DNA from: Panonychus citri
Taxonomy: Eukaryota; Arthropoda; Arachnida; Trombidiformes; Tetranychidae
Direction: 5' to 3'
Length of the DNA stretch: 64,000 nt
NCBI RefSeq assembly: GCF_014898815.1
Contig: NW_026515500.1
Coordinates: forward strand, 434,001-498,000
Numbering within the stretch: position 1 is the stretch's first letter; every line of letters begins with the position of its first letter. The position numbers were made by a program, and so were the translations under genes. Shown piece after piece: positions 41,701-46,081 of the stretch. Below the pieces are notes generated by a model. It saw only the letters and a program-made list of their open reading frames with translations. It had not been told where the DNA came from and did not search any database.

Positions 41701-42539
41701 ATTAGATTGATGGTTAACGATTACGAGTTATGATGTTAACTGTTTGTCGGTTTGATTTTAATTCAGTTTGTTAAGATTATAAAGAGATTTTATCATAAGT
41801 TGTATAAGCAAAGAAAAAAAAAGTTCCAACTACAATAGAACTTTTTTTTTGTTCATCCAAATTGAATAAAGAAAAATTTTCCACCCTCATTGACTTCATG
41901 ATGAGATGATTTCATTACATGATAAGAATATATAATAAATATGATGACTGAAGGGAAAACCCGAATTCACCCTGAAAATAAATGAGTTGATATGTTTGCA
42001 ATGAAATTTATTTACTTTGTTCATTGAGCTCAATGTGTATCAAGTTGATTATCATCGTCATTAAAATACGTTACCTAATTAACTGATTAAGTTTCAAAAT
42101 ACTAATAATAATAATAATAATAACTTACGGTTCTCAGTTTCCTCTCAGTTCGGATAACATGAACCACCATTGCGTTACCAAAAAAAGTTATCAAACTTAA
42201 ACTGTACAGTCCAAATCCTAACGGTATTATCATCCCAAGATTGTCTGAGTAATCGGATGATGAAGATTTAGTTGATAAAAGGTTCGAGTGGTCATCGAAA
42301 AGGTCTCCGACACCGTCCCCACCGCCCCTGAGTCCACTTTTAACACCCACATATGAGTCACTTAAACTTTTATTGTATAAATCATATGGTCCATTTAAAG
42401 GTTTATTAGTTGAGCTAATTGATTCCAGAATATGTTCACCAAATTGGTCAATTATGCTAATTGTTGGTGATGTTGACGATAAATTAATTGATGTTGGTGA
42501 TGTTGATGATGAGATTAATGATGATTTAGTTGTAATCAT
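8714..42539 (-). CDS. Histamine H1-like aminergic GPCR, two exons with a 31-kb intron
   Basis: Exon 1 is 42539-42129 and exon 2 is 10822-8714 (- strand). The donor is GTAAGT (42128) and the acceptor CTTACAG (10823); the codons ...RKLRT | VSNMF... join in phase, giving 839 residues. Exon 1 encodes a Ser/Thr-rich extracellular N-terminus and TM1 with the GN motif (FFGNAMVVHV). Exon 2 holds TM2 (LAIADLIVG), TM3 with DYTASTASIFNLLILSLDRY (aminergic Asp and DRY), TM4-TM5, a third intracellular loop of roughly 440 Ser/Asn/His-rich residues, TM6 CWLPY and TM7 NPFLYALC (NPxxY). The RTKKRA and IIPIIGWHHW stretches resemble vertebrate H1 receptors more than muscarinic ones, so a Gq-coupled amine receptor is likely; the ligand is unproven. 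The intron contains a whole Polinton transposon (20025-40386). Confidence 0.9.
10823..20024. other. GPCR intron, left part; no gene seen
   Basis: About 9.2 kb of intron sequence. Several short frames (for example 13851-14094, 14807-15052, 15084-15633, 19101-19316) are low-complexity, lack splice partners and look like chance. Simple repeats include a CT run near 13999-14030 and another near 17080-17096. From about 12.6 kb onward the words TCATGA and GAACTTTT or their complements become very frequent. No tRNA, rRNA or second transposon is evident. Confidence 0.55.
20019..20024. repeat. Polinton target-site duplication, left copy
   Basis: The six bases ACCATG directly precede the AGTAGTA terminus. 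The same six bases follow the opposite terminus at 40387-40392. A 6-bp duplication is the known hallmark of Polinton/Maverick integration. Confidence 0.93.
20025..20076 (+). repeat. Left terminal inverted repeat with hairpin
   Basis: About 52 bp match the right end in inverted orientation (AGTAGTA, two mismatches, then AAAACCTCCGCTTCTGAGCC, then AGAAGCGGAA and TGGGGG). Within it CCGCTTCTG AGC CAGAAGCGG (20041-20061) is a perfect 9-bp stem with a 3-base loop. Compared with the right copy it lacks four bases yet still forms a hairpin. The terminus is where a protein-primed polymerase would start. Confidence 0.9.
20087..20116. promoter_or_regulatory. Heat-shock element, six contiguous nGAAn/nTTCn units
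   Basis: The 30 bases divide exactly into AGAAC GTTCT AGAAC ATTCT AGAAA GTTCA, six alternating 5-bp units that all satisfy nGAAn or nTTCn. Three units suffice for one HSF trimer, so this could hold two. It lies 109 bp upstream of the first TATA box of the left arm. Binding by host HSF is inferred. Confidence 0.8.
20132..20139. promoter_or_regulatory. CRE palindrome TGACGTCA
   Basis: A perfect 8-bp CREB/ATF palindrome. It sits in the first copy of an imperfect direct repeat (AATGAACTG...ATGACGT) repeated 60 bp downstream. Confidence 0.65.
20192..20199. promoter_or_regulatory. Second CRE-like site TGACGTAA
   Basis: Lies in the second copy of the same direct repeat, 60 bp after the first site and about 33 bp before the TATA box. 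One base differs from the perfect palindrome. Confidence 0.55.
20225..20233 (+). promoter_or_regulatory. TATA box of the first left-arm gene
   Basis: TATAAAAAG in the context TAGGTATAAAAAG, 43 bp before ATG 20268. The same 13-bp context recurs at 21184-21196 ahead of the 21242 gene, which supports a shared early promoter type. Confidence 0.7.
20268..20612 (+). CDS. Unassigned 114-residue protein, possible PC4-like fold
   Basis: This is the first gene of the element and lies directly behind the HSE/CRE/TATA block. I do not recognise it with confidence. Residues about 28-74 read as short strands (LTVKITEW, then WTVVVSFVTF) followed by an amphipathic helix (FKRLKALVDQID). That is the strand-strand-strand-helix order of the PC4/SUB1 single-stranded DNA-binding domain and resembles the more evident PC4-like protein at 21242. 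The C-terminus is charged and helical. The frame is intact. If real, it would be a second small transcription- or ssDNA-binding protein of the element; profile comparison would decide. Confidence 0.55.
   Translation: MWTDQVVFNYGASGLKANLIIDIVKNENLTVKITEWAHSAPAGYDEIDGPNWTVVVSFVTFKRLKALVDQIDYDNLPNKLTFGHVKADLELMKLLKSKEFSEKYESFLVKNDLI
20634..20641 (+). promoter_or_regulatory. TATA box upstream of the TBP-like gene
   Basis: TATAAATA, 126 bp before ATG 20760. Between them lies a short upstream frame starting at ATG 20670, which could damp translation of the TBP-like gene. Confidence 0.5.
20760..21227 (+). CDS. TATA-binding protein (TBP) homologue carried by the transposon
   Basis: 155 residues from ATG 20760 (the frame upstream of it offers only TTG). 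The protein is almost exactly a TBP core saddle with no N-terminal extension: two imperfect repeats at about residues 1-72 and 73-150. Repeat 2 contains SYEPEIFPAYIWRK and TGKLIVTGAK, closely matching the canonical second TBP stirrup; repeat 1 contains ESGKIIATGCK at the equivalent place. Of the four DNA-kinking phenylalanines, three are present (F25, F40, F100) and the fourth is Tyr (Y115). Cellular TBP places TFIIB and Pol II or Pol III at TATA promoters, so here it most likely directs transcription of the element's own TATA-driven genes. There are no introns and no frame breaks. Identity is confident; function in the element is inferred. Confidence 0.9.
   Translation: MKIANLVSLWDYGQKIPLNNRMKKFNADVIKNGLQTLLTFESGKIIATGCKTIKQARVHVQSVYPGAKFIRIVNITASAFLRSKPNIENLPGVSYEPEIFPAYIWRKDKLCVVYYSTGKLIVTGAKSYKGLQEMFNEFKTLVGIKREVKRGENSL
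21188..21196 (+). promoter_or_regulatory. TATA box of the PC4-like gene
   Basis: TATAAAAAG with the same TAGG prefix as the box at 20225, 54 bp before ATG 21242. It lies inside the 3' end of the TBP-like coding sequence. Confidence 0.65.
21242..21838 (+). CDS. PC4/SUB1-like transcription cofactor or ssDNA-binding protein
   Basis: 198 residues. The N-terminal part (about 18-75) shows strand YNLTISWGELRNGEIRCARV, the PC4 signature-like VDLREFIEDKP, a short strand GVNLTRRELSGL and a helix ending NSKIDE. This matches the order and spacing of the PC4 domain (strand, I/V-D-[IL]-R-E-[FY]-W/I, G-[IV]-[SN]-L, helix). PC4 binds melted DNA and bridges activators with TFIIA/TBP in Pol II initiation. The C-terminal 120 residues are of unknown fold. 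It immediately follows the TBP-like gene, which strengthens a role in transcription of the element. The frame is intact. PC4 is my best call, not certain. Confidence 0.65.
   Translation: MSTLNWLSLNPIKINKYNLTISWGELRNGEIRCARVDLREFIEDKPTLAGVNLTRRELSGLGDFCNSKIDEIGATETIEELTIENNDNGITLSKRNRRLCIDKVVVPTVNALIPGVVYLMEMLSPVIYSSRTLKAHYFCRRFILATLIKETGRIDQPWKEEEMIINGKLTKESSNQLITNSDQIWQDYASNYINTMAT
21860..21985 (+). CDS. Small hypothetical ORF, 41 residues
   Basis: ATG 21860 to TAG 21985, between the PC4-like gene and the next TATA box (21961). The peptide is helical and mildly charged (MKKLNGDFLKGLVDAH...). It may be a real small protein or chance; there is no family call. Confidence 0.25.
   Translation: MKKLNGDFLKGLVDAHTENPALLRSLLYMNQMFSINKESQC
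21961..21968 (+). promoter_or_regulatory. TATA box TATAAATA
   Basis: Located 49 bp before ATG 22010, the same spacing class as the boxes at 20225 (43 bp) and 21188 (54 bp). Confidence 0.6.
22010..22485 (+). pseudogene. Frame-broken DxQGF-type protein, possibly exonuclease-like
   Basis: The first 112 residues (22010-22348) begin with FDAQGF and PREFAI and continue to LHGLPFD, then stop. The expected continuation is visible in other frames: GIPRINLERL just after 22333 and a C-terminal CSLNAV...SKWVEK block ending at TGA 22483-22485. Two single-base length changes (near 22330 and 22391) account for the breaks. This set of motifs recalls a widespread arthropod family with an RNase H/DEDD-like start in which the usual DxE is D-x-Q, seen beside mobile elements. 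I am unsure of the enzymatic role, and the altered acidic pair suggests it may not be a nuclease. Confidence 0.5.
22600..23236 (+). pseudogene. Packaging ATPase (FtsK/HerA-like), frame-broken
   Basis: The Walker A motif GPTGCGK (22664-22684) is followed by a break inside its A run, so the next residues (TEFVKQLIDN...) lie in another frame. Two further breaks (near 22821 and 22847) precede Walker B (IIIDDLM, ending near 22879). The remainder, 22877-23236, is open and ends at TGA 23234-23236. It carries the polar strand and arginine-finger region typical of the A32/FtsK-HerA genome-packaging ATPases that pump DNA into capsids in Polintons and related viruses. About 200 residues in total, the usual size. 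All three breaks are in homopolymers. The start is not clear; a short frame at 22543 precedes it. Confidence 0.82.
23238..23245 (+). promoter_or_regulatory. TATA-like box TATATAAG
   Basis: Lies 35 bp before ATG 23273 and overlaps the end of the ATPase region. Weaker than the boxes at 20225 and 21188. Confidence 0.4.
23273..23617 (+). CDS. Small basic virion-type protein of Polintons
   Basis: 114 residues: a Lys/Arg-rich N-terminal 60, a middle helix (RSLARNKSKASMQRILN), then QKGG followed by a hydrophobic tail ALLPLLLKPALSLLASLV. This composition is typical of a small protein conserved next to the ATPase in arthropod Polintons, likely a minor virion or core component. QKGG at residues 87-90 resembles an adenain-type processing site, which fits the element's own protease. 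The stop overlaps the next start as ATGA (23614-23617). Intact. The function is inferred from position and composition. Confidence 0.65.
   Translation: MSVKRAIKVLPTLRQLAKTKQKLKRKKILAKCPCQVYTVLGDISKNILKGKIKVPPKSLSKLKLYKTQMRSLARNKSKASMQRILNQKGGALLPLLLKPALSLLASLVASKIAK
23614..24462 (+). CDS. Unassigned 282-residue Polinton protein
   Basis: The start overlaps the previous stop by four bases, and the end overlaps the integrase start by 91 bases in another frame. Residues 1-80 are charged and helical (repeated NDRKVRLINNL and NQKQVLIEGL-like helices), 85-165 are Ser/Thr/Pro/Asp-rich and likely disordered, and 170-282 contain a conserved-looking segment (GGARKPDGAGYVVEVI...). I do not recognise a domain. 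Position between a virion-type gene and the integrase is common for an internal structural or scaffold protein. The tight overlaps suggest leaky scanning or shared transcripts. Confidence 0.6.
   Translation: MNTVTRMLLVPEDRFKDPTNVLLKSSIPNDRKVRLINNLKIRDLDKKEDKRNLSTILNSNLSANQKQVLIEGLIGKATMKVDTGVQGEQELPVIPDESTLAFQTPKSDLSPSDNDTTMLNLDAWTMSDKTPSVETQSLPTTLFDLPSTSNTTKPSRAKSGLSLNIRNSSNDLELAIRNIPSLVSSTNKIIRDDGKVFERSNLSDIVKYLLSETGGARKPDGAGYVVEVIRTEKPELLKLIKNPLVSKRKESQTWDQLQKASEKVTYRRRAREVSEESDDFSS
24372..25442 (+). CDS. Polinton integrase with C-terminal chromodomain, frame-broken near the end
   Basis: The open part (24372-25238, 288 residues) contains the retroviral-type rve core: Asp in QWQIDLMDIS, Asp in IQSDQGKEF and Glu in CAIVERFNRT form the D,D-35-E-type triad that joins transposon ends to target DNA. 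The N-terminus has the SFGGVRRLFELVK start typical of Polinton integrases. After residue 285 two single-base breaks (near 25228 and 25277) move the frame. The tail then reads IEKVLKTRINSNTK...EYFVKWLGYP...SWVQDVESI, a clear chromodomain, ending at TGA 25440-25442. Chromodomains in integrases target methylated-histone chromatin. The catalytic core is intact, and the break would cost only the targeting module. Confidence 0.9.
25426..27711 (+). CDS. Polinton virion-type protein with a long coiled-coil insert (fibre-like)
   Basis: The N-terminal ~100 residues (YDEYFIEAVSNASMDLFPEN...W.VGIQEIFYPV) match a conserved Polinton protein domain of unknown role. Residues about 140-620 are an almost uninterrupted Lys/Glu-rich coiled coil, containing two tandem copies of a ~160-residue unit (DNA about 26140-26620 and 26621-27100) marked by DLDLQNLNA and KKLQDEI. 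The C-terminal domain (FVYSDIVAPHFVGDKLARVL and PFYYPVRTNKIEDVNFIL...GRVLIGLHLKRFV) continues after two breaks near 27380 (T5 run) and 27537 (A5 run) to TAA 27709-27711. Globular ends joined by a long rod suggest a spike or fibre, but that is inference. The start overlaps the integrase end by 17 bases. Confidence 0.7.
27745..28140 (+). CDS. Small virion-type protein with QxGxG sites and basic C-terminus
   Basis: 131 residues: an N-terminal leader with QAGSG (residues 20-24), a conserved YQRGYGIGSLISRFALPVLK segment with an amphipathic helix, and a final 30 residues very rich in Lys/Arg after QSGRG (107-111). Layout and position just before the capsid gene match the small minor-capsid protein of Polintons that parallels adenovirus pVI/pX-type components (membrane-active helix, DNA-binding tail). 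The two QxGxG motifs look like maturation-protease sites. Intact. The following start codon is only two bases after its stop. Confidence 0.68.
   Translation: MQRKVYCPLHSDFRSFYNSQAGSGFSDIEVFRGAPYQRGYGIGSLISRFALPVLKFLGKRALKTGISVGQDVLEKKNFKQALKERGKEGLKTIAQDTLSKAGNLLNQSGRGIKRKRRGYKKVKRRKRDIFN
28143..29356 (+). CDS. Hexon-like major capsid protein, one frame break
   Basis: The first frame (28143-29225) covers about 320 correct residues, and the remainder is in the frame ending at TAA 29354-29356; the break is near 29112 in an A run. The protein belongs to the family annotated in many animals as 'F54H12.2-like', the proposed double-jelly-roll major capsid protein of Polintons. Features seen: a beta-rich sequence throughout, the VEYRPSASLESA start, YTSYIEDLL, and the C-terminal TLFAFDI...GAIRLEIRFTSET block. 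It is about 404 residues, short for this family. The gene lies between the minor virion protein and protease, the standard order. Assignment is by family recognition. Confidence 0.8.
29357..29787 (+). pseudogene. Adenain-like cysteine protease, frame-broken
   Basis: ATG 29357 starts directly after the capsid stop. The catalytic set of C5 (adenain) peptidases is visible: His in PGSHWVAVHFY, Asp in FYFDSYGR, and Cys in TTSCGYFCVLF, with final helix ...LSYLIKSFID ending at TAA 29785-29787. Single-base breaks near 29447 (A5 run) and 29568 (G4 run) divide it into three frames. The enzyme cleaves virion precursors during particle maturation, and candidate sites are present in two neighbouring small proteins. 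Its 3' end overlaps the polymerase gene end by 11 bases on the opposite strand. Confidence 0.82.
29777..33571 (-). CDS. Protein-primed DNA polymerase B (pPolB)
   Basis: 1264 residues, fully open. The N-terminal ~125 residues carry three C2H2/C2HC-like zinc fingers (CTCC...H, CPSC...H, CPSCRHYF...H), with a fourth Cys-His cluster near residue 400 (CERCLSGFRF...H). The 3'-5' exonuclease follows: Exo I VYCDFECL (about 462), Exo II FHNLKNYDGH (about 595), Exo III YLKVDIYML (about 740). Polymerase motifs are A LYFDVNNLYG (about 838), B KLFVNSIYGK (about 1008) and C YSDTDS (about 1104). Inserts between A and B match the TPR regions of protein-primed enzymes. It copies the linear element from its termini. 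Unlike most left-arm genes there is no frame break. A possible acceptor TTTTCAG three bases before ATG hints at a spliced leader. Confidence 0.95.
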   Translation of the reverse strand: MKCTCCFHSYSNLGDYLSHHCCVGSCKRMDIFEQSPAKKSKDSFVCPSCQFEAEILIDYLSHECSSTEDRRMDIFLQQESIISDIKKVKPTKNKEKVKFKCPSCRHYFSNRYRLNAHKNVCSSQSLMELPRPSESLSSFTLKHSAFRKVFRVYQRKLDGLIDIDLVKKRIQLQLYNLLLSSLQELGPVKYMIFLNVMFQKVGIDEVVETNIPSIFKSLLPATDILHSIDESFLEMKEIIEQFTEKGSGFWIMDIPEMTIWIAKYKPHRGGCFAKKLPQELISKKCIITIECDNDCFMYSVLCGIYNPSHPSRITQYNNLINHHNFQKFRGKVDIDQITKFESKNEISVSVFTYDTNQKYVVPLRVSNKQAPHHVRLFWYDDHYYTISNFQRLLNRRSGWHRAHCERCLSGFRFQWQLDNHLMDCSTKPAQKIVMPFPTENKPRRNFCERKDLKKEVKHPIIVYCDFECLNVPTNDPKRPFVHLPCSYGYIVVDWNKKVIDKQFKHGENLIPDFLENLKKSAINAALYTKQAQKPLVMTSEIEGEMINAINCWICEKPLRDDRVADHDHFTGEFRGAAHNNCNVNYQIPTRIPIIFHNLKNYDGHIIIDTINSSSFSDNLKIIPTTMEKYIGWYVDEFAFLDSYGFLPASLDTLSKNLSIDDKKKFLEQEWFDLDLKDLMGKATLPYEYLTGIDKFDERNLPAKELFYSSLNDSHISDEMYQRLERIWSQFKCEKLGDLIDLYLKVDIYMLAAVFENFRDTSLSDFGIDPPHYMTCPGLSFAAALKMLKISIELFTQIDMLLMIENGIRGGFTTVAKRHAIANNPETPCYDGGDQIHLLYFDVNNLYGSAMIDVLPFSSYKWFNWSDEFELIQMIINTEDDADDGYILELDLIYPESLHELHNDFPMAPHRMKIDKNMLSPYTLNLFDQLNLQGTKPSSSEKLVSTFLPRKRYVLHYRNLKFYLQNGLIVDKIHRVITFKQKAWLKPYIDFCTLKRHQAVDSFTSSLYKLFVNSIYGKLMEDKRKHVNVDLVMSEKIATKKIANPFCQRFKILNEDKVLIQKKPEKVLMDKAIVAGFSVLELSKLHVYKLYYDRFKSFYKENVTLVYSDTDSFILEIKTNSLIGDMKNFEDIMDFSDLDQSHPLYSNLNKKKIGCLKDEMTGDAIHEVIAIKPKLYIIKSSKGEKKRAKGIQKAVVEKKMSFDDYKRSLYEERCHKEITRRIGSENHKISMYKNEKIAISPFEDKRYLLNDKINSYAYGHFKINQ
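33655..34041 (-). CDS. Spliced small helical protein, 109 residues, unassigned
   Basis: Exon 1 is 34041-34024 (MELSHE) and exon 2 is 33966-33655, joined in frame across a 57-bp GTAAGT...TTTTAG intron. The protein is highly basic and helical in its C-terminal two thirds (RVRKVVMRGRVKSKIIELYGK...) after an acidic start. No family recognised. A TATAAAAC box lies about 85-95 bp upstream on the same strand (about 34127-34134). The exon 1 donor contains the stop codon of the upstream gene (34020-34022). Confidence 0.62.
34020..34783 (-). CDS. Spliced zinc-finger protein, 204 residues, unassigned
   Basis: Three exons: 34783-34759, 34708-34180 and 34080-34020, with introns of 50 and 99 bp in matching phases (204 residues). 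If the second intron is kept, the frame stops at 34178-34176 after LKLNDAR. A CxxC...H...C motif (CVYCGLCF, H near residue 41, C near 58) suggests one zinc-binding knuckle, similar in spacing to the one in the 381-residue gene at 36743. The rest is aromatic-rich (YYHSIRGYFRPDLIIDHK). No family recognised. TATAAAAG lies about 50-60 bp upstream (about 34833-34842). The last exon overlaps the first exon of the next gene in another frame. Confidence 0.6.
34784..35103. other. Promoter region between right-arm genes
   Basis: About 320 bp between the 204-residue gene start and the 106-residue gene stop. It contains the reverse-strand TATAAAAG box near 34833-34842 and no open frame of note. Confidence 0.5.
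35104..35506 (-). CDS. Spliced 106-residue protein, paralogue 1, with an ATG-only coding first exon
   Basis: The coding part of exon 1 is just ATG (35506-35504), directly followed by donor GTATGT; exon 2 runs 35421-35104 after acceptor TTTCAG, giving MENIENVPVMTDLKFW.... The mature body is helical and contains SEWENMWIKSEINYLDYLL, which aligns with SDEWENLWLKTEIDYYNEQL-type sequence in the gene at 35733 (there KDEWENLWLKTEIDYYNEQL). Same gene structure, same strand and adjacency show a tandem duplication. A TATAAAAG-type box lies about 80 bp upstream (about 35584-35591, - strand). No known family. Confidence 0.65.
35733..36096 (-). CDS. Spliced 92-residue protein, paralogue 2, with an ATG-only coding first exon
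   Basis: Coding exon 1 is ATG at 36096-36094 followed by GTAAGT; exon 2 is 36008-35733 after acceptor TTTTTAG, giving MDFSYKTVHLNDDSFWKILF.... The intron is 85 bp, purine-rich (AAAGAAAAAAGA runs). It parallels the gene at 35104 in gene structure and in the sequence around ENLWLKTEIDYYNE, and is divergent elsewhere. The C-terminus is shorter by about 15 residues. Function unknown. Confidence 0.62.
36097..36742. other. Non-coding segment with several short hairpins
   Basis: No gene seen. It carries the inverted repeats TATCCC/GGGATA (about 36273-36287), ATTATCC/GGATAAT (about 36387-36403) and CCCTACA/TGTAGGG (36482-36515), the last enclosing the E-box CACGTG (36490-36495). It should hold the promoter of the 92-residue gene and the 3' UTR of the 381-residue gene. 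Confidence 0.5.
36743..39993 (-). CDS. Four-exon zinc-finger protein, 381 residues, with a minisatellite-bearing intron
   Basis: Exons 39993-39927, 39602-39423, 37695-37367 and 37312-36743 join in phase with GT-AG introns of 324, 1727 and 54 bp. The frame also extends upstream of 39993 to ATG 40146, so the start is uncertain. Exons 1-3 encode a Thr/Ser/Gln/Asp-rich disordered N-terminus with a basic RSLRPRNSAGRARITTTNART patch. Exon 4 encodes a folded C-terminal domain with CGYCYKS...H...C (CxxC-H-C zinc knuckle) like that of the 204-residue gene. The third intron (54 bp) is a multiple of three, so retention keeps the frame open. No family recognised; nucleic-acid binding is a reasonable guess. 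Intron 1 holds a tRNA-like sequence, intron 2 the tandem array. Confidence 0.72.
37724..39376. repeat. Minisatellite, 11 tandem copies of a 150-157-bp unit
   Basis: The motif ACCAAATCTGATTGAGATG recurs near 37729, 37885, 38041, 38194, 38346, 38502, 38652, 38804, 38955, 39112 and 39268. Copies are nearly identical, differing by small deletions (for example TATCAA, ATTATT or AAGG losses) and a diverged last copy. The array fills almost all of intron 2 of the 381-residue gene. There are no unique spacers, so it is a plain tandem repeat. Confidence 0.95.
39672..39750 (-). tRNA. tRNA-like sequence (tRNA-Arg-like pseudogene or SINE head)
   Basis: On the - strand GTGGCGCAATAGTAAG fits the tRNA D-arm/A box and GGGTTCAAACC fits the T-arm/B box, about 40 bases apart, followed by a T-run (Pol III terminator-like). 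The D-arm resembles tRNA-Arg. The anticodon and acceptor stems do not pair well, so it is probably a degenerate tRNA or tRNA-derived element. It lies in intron 1 of the 381-residue gene. Confidence 0.5.
40147..40336. other. Right subterminal region of the Polinton
   Basis: Probable promoter side of the right arm. It contains TTCCGGGAA (40267-40275), a STAT-type palindrome, and no open frame. I do not see a counterpart of the left-end heat-shock or CRE sites. Confidence 0.4.
40337..40386 (-). repeat. Right terminal inverted repeat with perfect 11-bp hairpin
   Basis: Inverse of the left terminus. CCGCTTCTGAG TGG CTCAGAAGCGG (40346-40370) forms an 11-bp perfect stem with a 3-base loop. The element ends TACTACT at 40386. 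Confidence 0.9.
40387..40392. repeat. Polinton target-site duplication, right copy
   Basis: ACCATG, identical to 20019-20024, directly after the right terminus. Confidence 0.93.
40393..42128. other. GPCR intron, right part; no gene seen
   Basis: About 1.7 kb between the Polinton and GPCR exon 1. It has a TAA run at about 42103-42122 beside the donor site. The frame at 41431-41658 has no supporting features. Confidence 0.5.
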
Positions 42540-45480
42540 AATTGAAACTGTTTTTTTGAGTTAATTAATTGCTAGTTAGTCAAATTTTGGAGATCACTAT
42601 TATCACAGATTAATTTGAATCACTCATTATCCAATCTCACGATTTTAATTGTGGTCAATATATCATTGATATTCAATACGATTCAGTTGGTCATTTTTAA
42701 TTCTGATTAAAAGATAGAGATTTAAATTCAATTAGTAAATGTTAATTGTCAACGTAATGATTTATCTTATTGAGAAATCCTTTTATCAATTGGGATAATC
42801 AATTTAATTTGATTGTTGATTTAGTCTCTTTGCTTGATTGTAACGGTGATAACTAATGATATTTAATTGTTCAATTGATCATCAATTATCACTTACATAA
42901 TATTGATATAAATGGTTAATCAGTAACAATTTAACTGAATCAATCTGTTTGTGTATCCACATTGATACTTAATCTGAATCCATGTAGTTTTTTAATCAAT
43001 TGATTGGATTAACGAAAGTGATTAAATTGAATTTTCTTCCGTGATAATTGTTAATAAAAGTTTATTTTAACTGATTAATTGATCTAATCTATTAATACGT
43101 TAACATTTAAAAGTTTTTTGTTTTCTGAACCATGTTAATCATGTTAACGAACAACAATTAAATGATCGTCATGTTTATTACGAGTAATTAAATTAACCTA
43201 ACAGATAATATTAGAAGATTATTAATCTAATCAGCATTAAATTCATTTTTCGAATCAATTTGTTGATTTATTGGAAATTATCATGCGAAAATAATAATAA
43301 CTTAATTATCTCCATTCAAATGATTAAGTTTAATCACTTGGAGGCTTGATTGTTACGATTAAAAGTTTCAAACTTTGTGTAATTAATTTTTGGTAATCTT
43401 AAAATTGGATTAGGATAAAATCAATTTATCTAAATTGTTTCCTTTTGTTTTTTACCGTTATTTTTAGATACGGAATCAATTGAATCGATTATCAATTAAT
43501 CATCTGGTAGTTTAATATTATCCAGGAAAACAATCAAAACTACCGAATGAATAAAAAAAACATTCACAATTAGATTAGTACTTTGTTATGGATTCTAACA
43601 ATGGTTAATTATGGTTAAATGTGTACGAATATTTAATAATCAATAGTTATCACTGTTAATTAGCTCGATTTGTTATTGAAAGAATCTCAAGTTTTTCTTA
43701 ATCAATTGTGTCGATACATAATCAGAGACACAGTAATCACATTTACGTTTGTTACATTTGTCACATCAGTCTAACCCCTTAAGCTAACCCTTTGACTCTT
43801 GACCCTTAAATCTGACTCTCGTTAGATTGTTGTTAACCCTTTGTGTTGTGTTAATTAAATAAGTTTGATTACTCTTGAGCGACTATTCCAGTTTAACAAC
43901 TAGTGTCAACCCTAACAATCAACATTGTTTCATAAGCTTTAGACGTGAATTTTGGTTCTAATTTTGTAATGGATTGAGTTGATTTCTTGATAATAATAAT
44001 CAATGATTAGTAATTTTTGCGATTTGGTGATCACAATGACGATGATTTATATCCTTATGATTTTTCTTTTGACTGATTGTTTCAATTTTCTCATTGAGAG
44101 TTGAAACAAAAGTTCTAATACATTATCAGAACTTTCAAGATTGATTAGTATCTATTGCTTCTCGACTTCGAAGCTTAATAATTATTATTATCGATATTAG
44201 TTGCTGAGTATTTATTTCTTTCTTTCAACTGGTAGATTTTTTACTGAGAAGAAAATCTTTTTGTTGTTCTAAACTTTTCGATTTTAGTTTTTTCTTATTT
44301 TTTTCGATTTTTTTTCTGCTGACCTTTGTAGTAGGTTAACCAACCATGAGTAAGGTTCTGAGTAATCTCAGAATCTGATTTAGCCAGTGGCTAGTCAACG
44401 TTCACAGTATTCTGAGTTTTCGTTGGTTTAATTGGTTGATAAAAATTGTTCGTGACAACATTTTAATCAGAATTCTGGTTTCAAGGTGGTGTAAAGTTCA
44501 CTGTGAGTCGAAGGTGAGAAGGAAAAAATTGATTTTGTGAGAGGTGATTTTCTTGAGAACATCTCAATTCACAAAGAATCTGATAGAAATCATGAGAGTT
44601 TTTTTCATCTACAAAGTGAAAGGAGAGAGAGAGAGAGAAAAAAAGTTCTGGTGGTTATCACATTTTATCGAGTCTTGAAATCAAGTCAAAAATAAAAGAG
44701 ATAAAGTTGAAGGAAAAGGCGAAATGTCAGATTGATTGAGATCGAAAAAAAAGTTGTAAGAAACTTTTTTCCTCAGAATAACCTTATTGAAACTCTTCAT
44801 GTTTCCAAAATGAACTCAGAATTTTGTTCCCACTTCCTTTTTCTTTCTCTGGTTAATGATGTTGATAATAATGAGGATGAGATGGTGATGATTTCAGAAG
44901 AGTAAATGATAAATGTTTACCTAGAGAGAGATAATCAAGAGATTTATGAGAGAACCCTGAACATTTTCTATGTCGAAAATGTTTTGGATTTTTTTTGAGT
45001 TAAAATCGTGAATAAGAAAATGAAGTTTAAGTTGAATTTTCATCATGTATCTCATGAAGTTACAGATATTGGCAAGAGCACTTGAGTCGACTTTATAGAA
45101 AAAATTGAAAATCTCATTGAAACCAGAACTTTTTGGAGATTTTTTCTCCTACTCGTCTCATGTATCATGTTCATCATTCTTTATCTGAATAGGTAATTCA
45201 ACTTCATCAGTGTGAAATCGTGCATGGAAATAATATCCTTCCCTTTTCCCTGGCTGTCAAAAGTTTGATTCCATCTGATGAATGAATGATGACTATTGTT
45301 TTCTCCTATTTTTTTTACTATCATCAACCCATGAAAACGGGTGAGCAAAATAGTAAATGAAATGATCTGAATGCAGAAAAAGTAACAAAATATTCCATTC
45401 ATGGTAAGAAAAAATATCCAAGTTCATCTAGTTCTCAACTCCCATGAGAGTACAGGATAACCTTCATTCAACTTGTAATA
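42540..45480. other. Region upstream of GPCR exon 1; no gene seen
   Basis: It should contain the GPCR promoter and 5' UTR. It includes a GA run near 44624-44640 and many AT-rich palindromes. The frame at 45181-45402 is not convincing. Confidence 0.5.
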
Positions 45481-46081
45481 ATGTTACAATTCCCAATCAA
45501 CATATAAGAGTCAATGACGAGTCAGAAATCGAGCCACCCTGGCCACATTGATTCGTCGTTGATTCAAAATTTTTTGAGCCCGATTGACTCTATTTTGAGC
45601 GCTCATGAGTCAATTTTGATAAATTTTTGATTCAAATTTTGAATGAAAATTGAATCGAAATTGACTCAAAATTGAATCAAAATTGAATCAAAATACAGTC
45701 GAATGTAAATCAAGAAAGAGATTTAAATATTCTGTTATATCGGATCTATTGATTTTGAATCCAAGAATGTAGATCAAAATTTTATCACTAACGGAAGAAA
45801 AACTTTCTATTATATTTGATCAAAATATTTCGATTGATTAATCAAATTATCAACGATAAAATATCAATGAACGCAGAATGAATATTTATTTAGATAAATT
45901 GATTAGAGATTTTGTATCTTCAATAATTTATCTTGAATCAACTATATTTGAAGTTTAAAAGCTCGAATCTTGGTCTATCATCAAATAATATAATTGAACT
46001 TTAATTCAAAGAAAAAATATCGAATTTAATAGCAAAAAATAGATTTTTGATGAACGATCTTTAAGAAGTTATAGAATTAAA

